Part shown: one piece after another, positions 43,205 to 48,438 of the stretch
How positions within the stretch are numbered: the stretch's first letter is position 1
Layout of the letters: the number at the start of each line of letters is the position of its first letter
Assembly: GCA_019116905.1 (NCBI GenBank)
Contig: DXAQ01000032.1
Span: 1 to 48,438, forward strand
DNA: 48,438 bases
Direction: 5' to 3'
Origin: Candidatus Mucispirillum faecigallinarum
GTDB lineage: Bacteria > Chrysiogenota > Deferribacteres > Deferribacterales > Mucispirillaceae
Notes under the pieces: generated by a model
Told to the model about the DNA's origin: nothing
Databases searched by the model: none
The model's input: only the letters and a program-made list of their open reading frames with translations
Program-made: the position numbers and the translations under genes

Positions 43205-44533
43205 CTAAATATCTGATAACTCAAATGTTTTAGGCTCAACTTTATCTATTTGATATTCCCTTAAAACTTTTCTGCCATATTCTTCATCAAAATCTACTGC
43301 TAAATATGTAAGCCCCAGCTCCATATTATAATCTTTTAATAAAGGTATATATGTTGGAGAAAATTCTATTACTTTATTTGATGTATCATACATGTAATGG
43401 TCTACATTATTTTCATCAAGCACTTTTTTTATAACTTCTGCATCATTACCATAACCTTTAGCAGTTTTTAAAAAGAAATCTTTTTCAGAAAAATATTCTA
43501 TTTCACTCATTTTTATAGGGTGGTTGCTTTGATAAAGCTGTGCTGTTAATTTATTTTCAAGGCTGCAGTAGTGCATACCAATTTTAACATGATGTTCAAG
43601 GCAGTAAAGCATTACTTCTAAACATTCTACACTGCTTTTTGCAATAGGCACGCCACCTGCATAAGTATATGGATATAAAACTTTATATGGGCGATTGACT
43701 ACTTCATAACCTTTGCCCCTGTATTCATCAGGGTGTACATAAGGGTATAAAAACTCTAACACATTTACACCAAATATTCCTATTTTATCAAGAGTCATCA
43801 TTAGTTCTTCCATTTCTTTTACTTTACCAAGCATAAGCGGCATTTCTACCATAGTTCTTTTAATATATTTATTTGCTAATGCAAGGTTATCAAGGCTTTT
43901 TTGAGAAACTTTGCCATTATCATCAGGTTTTAATCCGAAACGGATTTCATCGAGCCCTGCATCTTTCAAAGACTGTAACATTTCTTCTGTTACTAAATCG
44001 CCGTTTGTATATATACGTGTTTGGATAGTTTTATCTGCTTTTTTAACTTCTTTAATAAACTCTATACATTTTTCAGGGTATAATAAAGGTTCTCCGCCTG
44101 TTATGGCAACAGATTTCATTTTTTTATAATATCCCAGGTGAGTTTTAAATTCCGAGATAATATCATAAACCTTATTTACACCTTCTGCATAATCTGCCTG
44201 ATTTTTATTAGTGCAGAAAAAGCAGTCTCTGTTGCATTTTAATGTTAAAATATATGTAGCTGAGCCCATACCAGTATGGCAGTGTTCGCATGACGGAGAA
44301 ATGGCATTTATTACTACACTTTTGCCACTGTTACAAATTTTTGCGCCTTTTTCTTCTAACTTTTTTAAAAGCTCATATTCTTTTTCTGCATAGTCAACAT
44401 TCGATATTTCAGCACCGCTTTCTTTTATATAGTCTAAAAACCTGCTGTACTGCTCTATATACCTTAAAGCGTCTTTTTTTAGTCCCTCATTTTGTATTTC
44501 ATCAATATTTTCTTTTGTAATAGTGTATACCAC
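43205..44533 (-). CDS. Radical SAM protein
   Basis: CNRDCFFC (CX3CX2C) and VAITGGEPLLYPE; preceding CEHCHTG. GTG start at 44533 with GGAG SD preferred over ORF-track 44575. Confidence 0.9.
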   Translation of the reverse strand: MVYTITKENIDEIQNEGLKKDALRYIEQYSRFLDYIKESGAEISNVDYAEKEYELLKKLEEKGAKICNSGKSVVINAISPSCEHCHTGMGSATYILTLKCNRDCFFCTNKNQADYAEGVNKVYDIISEFKTHLGYYKKMKSVAITGGEPLLYPEKCIEFIKEVKKADKTIQTRIYTNGDLVTEEMLQSLKDAGLDEIRFGLKPDDNGKVSQKSLDNLALANKYIKRTMVEMPLMLGKVKEMEELMMTLDKIGIFGVNVLEFLYPYVHPDEYRGKGYEVVNRPYKVLYPYTYAGGVPIAKSSVECLEVMLYCLEHHVKIGMHYCSLENKLTAQLYQSNHPIKMSEIEYFSEKDFFLKTAKGYGNDAEVIKKVLDENNVDHYMYDTSNKVIEFSPTYIPLLKDYNMELGLTYLAVDFDEEYGRKVLREYQIDKVEPKTFELSDI

Positions 44534-44537
44534 TTCT

Positions 44538-45995
44538 CTACTCCGCTGGCAGTGTAACTGTAAATACTGCACCATTTTTGCTGTTATAAACAGTTAAATC
44601 GCCATTATGATTATTTAATATTTTTCTACTTATTGGCAGCCCTAAGCCTGTGCCTGAACTTGATGTTGTGAAAAACGGTTTAAAAAGATTAGGCATAACT
44701 TCAAGTGGTATTCCAGGGCCTGTGTCTGAAATCATAATACTTGTTTTGCCGTCTTTTTCCTGGAATGAAATAGTAACTGTACCATTACTTTCCATTGCGT
44801 TCATTGCATTAGCTATTAAGTTGACAATAACTTGTTTTATTTGGTCAATATCTGCATAAATATAAGCATCATCAGGAATATCAAGATTGATTTTTAAATT
44901 ATGCTCTGTCATTCTTGTTTCAAATAAAGGCACTATTCCTTCAAAAAGAGTTTTTAAATGAATTTTCTCTTTTTTAGGCGGTCTTTTTCTTGAAAAAGAA
45001 AGTATATCTTCAGTTAAATGTTCAAGCCTGATTGATTCTGTTGCAATAATACCTGCCATACGTTTTAAGTCATCATTTGTAACAGACTTCATCAGCCTTT
45101 TTGCAAACCCGCCAATAGATATAAGCGGATTTTTTACTTCATGGGCAATAGTTGCCACATAGTTGCCTAATGTAACAAGGCTTTGTTTACTGCGCATTTC
45201 TGATTCTATCTCTTTATAAAATGATGTGGTATATTCATATTTCTGTGTAGAAATTACAACCATCATCATTGTATTTAAAAGCCTTGCAGTAGAACGTGTT
45301 GTAAATATATGGGTATTTGTATATTTGTTATTAGAATATGTTATTAATACGCCATATATTTTATTACCTGTCATCATAGGCACAATAATTAATGGGTTAG
45401 TTAATTTAACATTATCTATTGAGCGGAAAATTTTATCTTCCAGCTCTATATGTTTTTCTAAATCATCTGGGTTACTATTATAGTCATGTAACTGTTCAAT
45501 AATAGATTTTTTAACAGGCACTCTTTTATTTTTAAATGCCTGAATCTGTTCATCGCTGTATGGCGGTATGCTTGACATATATACGCCGCGAAACTCCATA
45601 CGCTTTTCATTAAAAAACATAACGGCAGCCTTATCAAAAAGACCAGAATAAACTAACGCATTAGTCGTTACTTTAACCATTTCTTCAAGGTTTACTCTGC
45701 CTGTATTAATATCAGGGCTTTTTGTTACATTTTCTGCTATTTCCCACGTGGCTCTGTTTTCCACATAAACATCAATTAAATCAGTAAGCAGGCTGACAGC
45801 ATCATCAGATAACTTTTCGTCTGCAGAATATGTTATTACTAAATCAATATTACCCCTTTGCAAAGAAATATCATAACATTTCTTATTATCATTAGGGATA
45901 TCTTTATACGCTATCCTTTCACCCAGCGGGCTTGTAATAATTATCTGCGTAACTTTACAGTTACAACGTTTGTTGATAATATCTATCAGCTTCAT
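44538..45995 (-). CDS. Soluble sensor histidine kinase (GAF-like sensor, HisKA, HATPase)
   Basis: IAHEVKNPLISIGGFAKRLM (H box), VIVNLIANAMNAM (N), ISDTGPGIP (G1), GTGLGLPISRKIL (G2); no TM segment visible. Confidence 0.93.
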   Translation of the reverse strand: MKLIDIINKRCNCKVTQIIITSPLGERIAYKDIPNDNKKCYDISLQRGNIDLVITYSADEKLSDDAVSLLTDLIDVYVENRATWEIAENVTKSPDINTGRVNLEEMVKVTTNALVYSGLFDKAAVMFFNEKRMEFRGVYMSSIPPYSDEQIQAFKNKRVPVKKSIIEQLHDYNSNPDDLEKHIELEDKIFRSIDNVKLTNPLIIVPMMTGNKIYGVLITYSNNKYTNTHIFTTRSTARLLNTMMMVVISTQKYEYTTSFYKEIESEMRSKQSLVTLGNYVATIAHEVKNPLISIGGFAKRLMKSVTNDDLKRMAGIIATESIRLEHLTEDILSFSRKRPPKKEKIHLKTLFEGIVPLFETRMTEHNLKINLDIPDDAYIYADIDQIKQVIVNLIANAMNAMESNGTVTISFQEKDGKTSIMISDTGPGIPLEVMPNLFKPFFTTSSSGTGLGLPISRKILNNHNGDLTVYNSKNGAVFTVTLPAE

Positions 45996-46030
45996 ACTTC
46001 ACCTCAAACATTTTAAGGTAATATTTATTA

Positions 46031-48100
46031 TTATTTAGCAGCGATTGCCCCTAAATCTCCTATTATTAAAAATACTTTTCTTAAACATGCAATTAAACCA
46101 AGCCTGTTTTCTCGTATTTTTTCATCTTCTGCCATAACCATGACTTTTTCAAAAAAGTTATCAACAGCAGGAGCAAACTTCATAAGTTCATCAAGTGTGG
46201 CATAATTTTTTTCTTCATCAAGTAAAGCCTGCATATTTTGGTTTCTTATTAAGCTGCCCAATGCTTTTTCTTCATCAGTCTGTAAAAGCTCATCAGCAAA
46301 CTGCTCTTTATCCCAGTTATTTTTCTTTAATATATTATTAATACGTTTGAAAGCCTGTGCAATAGTTTGAAAGCCGTCAGTACCTCTTGCATTAGTTAAT
46401 ACTTTTGCAAGATTTAATGTTTTTAATATATCGCTTGATTTATCACATACTGCATCAAAAACATCAGCTGCTACAATATCTTTTGATACAAGCATCTGCC
46501 TGTAACGCAGGTTAATAAATGAAAGCACTTCTTTTATTACTTCATCTTTATTAAATGCAAGGCGGCTGCTAAGTTTATCAAGAGTGATTTCTATAATATC
46601 TTTTAATTCTATTCTGTAACCTGCCTGCTCAATAATAGAGATTATACCTATTGCACTTCTTCTAAGTCCGTAAGGGTCAAGATTACCTGTTGGTTTCATG
46701 CCGGCAGCAAAAACACCAGATATTGTATCTATTTTATCAGCAATAGATGTAAGTCTGCCTTCGTCAGTTTCAGGCAGCACATCTCCTGCAAATTTTGGCA
46801 GGTAATGTTCCATTATACCGCGGGCAATATCTTCATCTATACCTTCATTTTTTGCATAGTAATAACCCATTATGCCCTGCAGCTCTGGAAATTCATATAC
46901 CATTTCACTTAAAAGGTCTGCTTTGCAAAGGTATGCAGTTTTTTCAACATTTTCTTTTTTATCACTGCACAGCTTTTCTGCTAAAAAGGAAGCTATTGCT
47001 TTAAAGCGTTCCATTTTTTCGTAGCTTGTGCCAAGTTTTTCCTGATATACAACTTTTTTAAGCTGTTCTGCTCTTTCTTCTAATTTTACTTTTTTATCAT
47101 TATTATAAAAGAATAATGCATCGTTTAATCTTGCACGCAGAACTCTTTCATAACCAAGCCTTATAGTGCCGTCCCCATTAGGAGATTTTATATTTGCAAC
47201 ACCTGCAAATTTATTAATAAGTGTATTATCACTGTCTTTTACAGGGAAATATTTTTGATGTATTTTCATAGATGTAATAAGTACTTCTTCCGGCAGTGTT
47301 AAAAATGAATCTTCAAAAGAGCCAAGTATTGCATTAGGGTATTCCACCAAATCTGATACTGTATTTAAAAGGTCTTCATCTATTTCTACACATACATTTT
47401 CTTTTGCTTCAATTTCTTTAATCTGGGCAAGTATAATATCACGTCTTTTAGATGTTTCTATATAAACAAAAGCGTTTTCTAATTTTTCTTTATATTCTGC
47501 TGCATTTTTTACTTCTATTGCAGCAGGCGCTAAAAACCTGTGTCCGTAAGTAATATTAGATGCAGTAATACCATCAGTTTCAAAAACGAGAGGTTTTTCA
47601 TCATAAACAGATAAAAACCAGTGGATAGGGCGCACAAATCTAAAATCATTATTTCCCCATTTCATAGATTTAGGAAATGGTATACTTTTAATAATTTCAG
47701 GAGCAGTTTTCATAAGTAAATCAGCAGTTTTTTCGCCACCTGTCCTTTTTTCGCCCTGTAAATAATCGCCTTTTTGAGTAGTTACTTTTTTTAATGTACT
47801 TTCATCTATCCCCTTAGATGCAGCAAACTTTTTAGCTGCTTCTGTTAATGAGCCGTCTGAATTAAAAGCAATATTTGCAGGCGGCCCCATAATTATTTCA
47901 GTTTTATCAACTTGTGATACAGGCAGACCTTCAATATTTACGTAAAGCCTGCGTGGAGTGCCGCCAGATTCTATTGATGAAAATGGTAAATTTAATGCGG
48001 AAAGTCTTTTTGTCCACTCATCAAGCAAAAATTTATAAGATGTTGGAATAAATGCTGCAGGTATTTCCTCACAGCCAATTTCTAGTAAATATGAAGGCAT
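46031..48100 (-). CDS. glyS: Glycyl-tRNA synthetase beta subunit
   Basis: YLLEIGCEEIPAAFIPTS, GGTPRRLYVNIEGLP, FPKSMKWGNNDFRFVRPIHWFLSVYD. Confidence 0.97.
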   Translation of the reverse strand: MPSYLLEIGCEEIPAAFIPTSYKFLLDEWTKRLSALNLPFSSIESGGTPRRLYVNIEGLPVSQVDKTEIIMGPPANIAFNSDGSLTEAAKKFAASKGIDESTLKKVTTQKGDYLQGEKRTGGEKTADLLMKTAPEIIKSIPFPKSMKWGNNDFRFVRPIHWFLSVYDEKPLVFETDGITASNITYGHRFLAPAAIEVKNAAEYKEKLENAFVYIETSKRRDIILAQIKEIEAKENVCVEIDEDLLNTVSDLVEYPNAILGSFEDSFLTLPEEVLITSMKIHQKYFPVKDSDNTLINKFAGVANIKSPNGDGTIRLGYERVLRARLNDALFFYNNDKKVKLEERAEQLKKVVYQEKLGTSYEKMERFKAIASFLAEKLCSDKKENVEKTAYLCKADLLSEMVYEFPELQGIMGYYYAKNEGIDEDIARGIMEHYLPKFAGDVLPETDEGRLTSIADKIDTISGVFAAGMKPTGNLDPYGLRRSAIGIISIIEQAGYRIELKDIIEITLDKLSSRLAFNKDEVIKEVLSFINLRYRQMLVSKDIVAADVFDAVCDKSSDILKTLNLAKVLTNARGTDGFQTIAQAFKRINNILKKNNWDKEQFADELLQTDEEKALGSLIRNQNMQALLDEEKNYATLDELMKFAPAVDNFFEKVMVMAEDEKIRENRLGLIACLRKVFLIIGDLGAIAAK

Positions 48101-48438
48101 AAAATTAATCCTCTTTATATAATATTATTTTACATATTATCTGTATAATTAAGAGTATATTCATCTCTTTTTTATAATATATTCTAACCTTTATTTATAT
48201 ATGTTAGTGTAAAATTTTTCAAGTGTTTTATATATTTTTTAACATATTTTATTTAAGTTTTAATTAATTAATAAGTATAACTTATTTAATATTTTTCTAT
48301 CAGCCAGTCTATAAGGTTAATATAATTTAAAAATTAATATACACATTTTATTTTTTCAAGAATATTTTTTTGGAAATTTTTCCAAGAAAATATAGAATTG
48401 TAAAATCTAAAAACGATTGCGAAAAATGATATAAATAA

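Overview
AT-rich bacterial window with dense housekeeping content. Gene order and protein character suggest a Deferribacterota relative such as Mucispirillum; this is an inference and was not tested. Recognisable genes include gatCAB, a class 1A PBP, uvrB, rnr, cysK, ligA, a U32 peptidase, the dprA-topA-trmFO-xerC block and glyS. No rRNA, tRNA, CRISPR array or intact mobile element was recognised. The strongest unexplained signals are: (1) a non-coding interval at 40349-40755 that looks like a Fur-controlled, Rho-independently terminated sRNA of about 185 nt with an exposed CCUCCC anti-Shine-Dalgarno-type segment; (2) a C8 tract placed between a TTGACA -35 and a TATAAC -10 upstream of a Cys-paired surface lipoprotein, which looks like a phase-variable promoter; (3) several proteins that keep a family fold but appear to have lost catalytic or contact motifs (sigma54-activator-like protein without GAFTGA, DUF294 nucleotidyltransferase without catalytic Asp residues, M24 peptidase without metal ligands); (4) a predicted outer-membrane protein with five consecutive N-X-S/T sequons at exact 15-nt period; (5) an orphan histidine kinase / radical SAM / multi-cluster ferredoxin operon; (6) dprA with no canonical start codon. 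All calls come from reading the sequence and the supplied ORF track; no searches were run.
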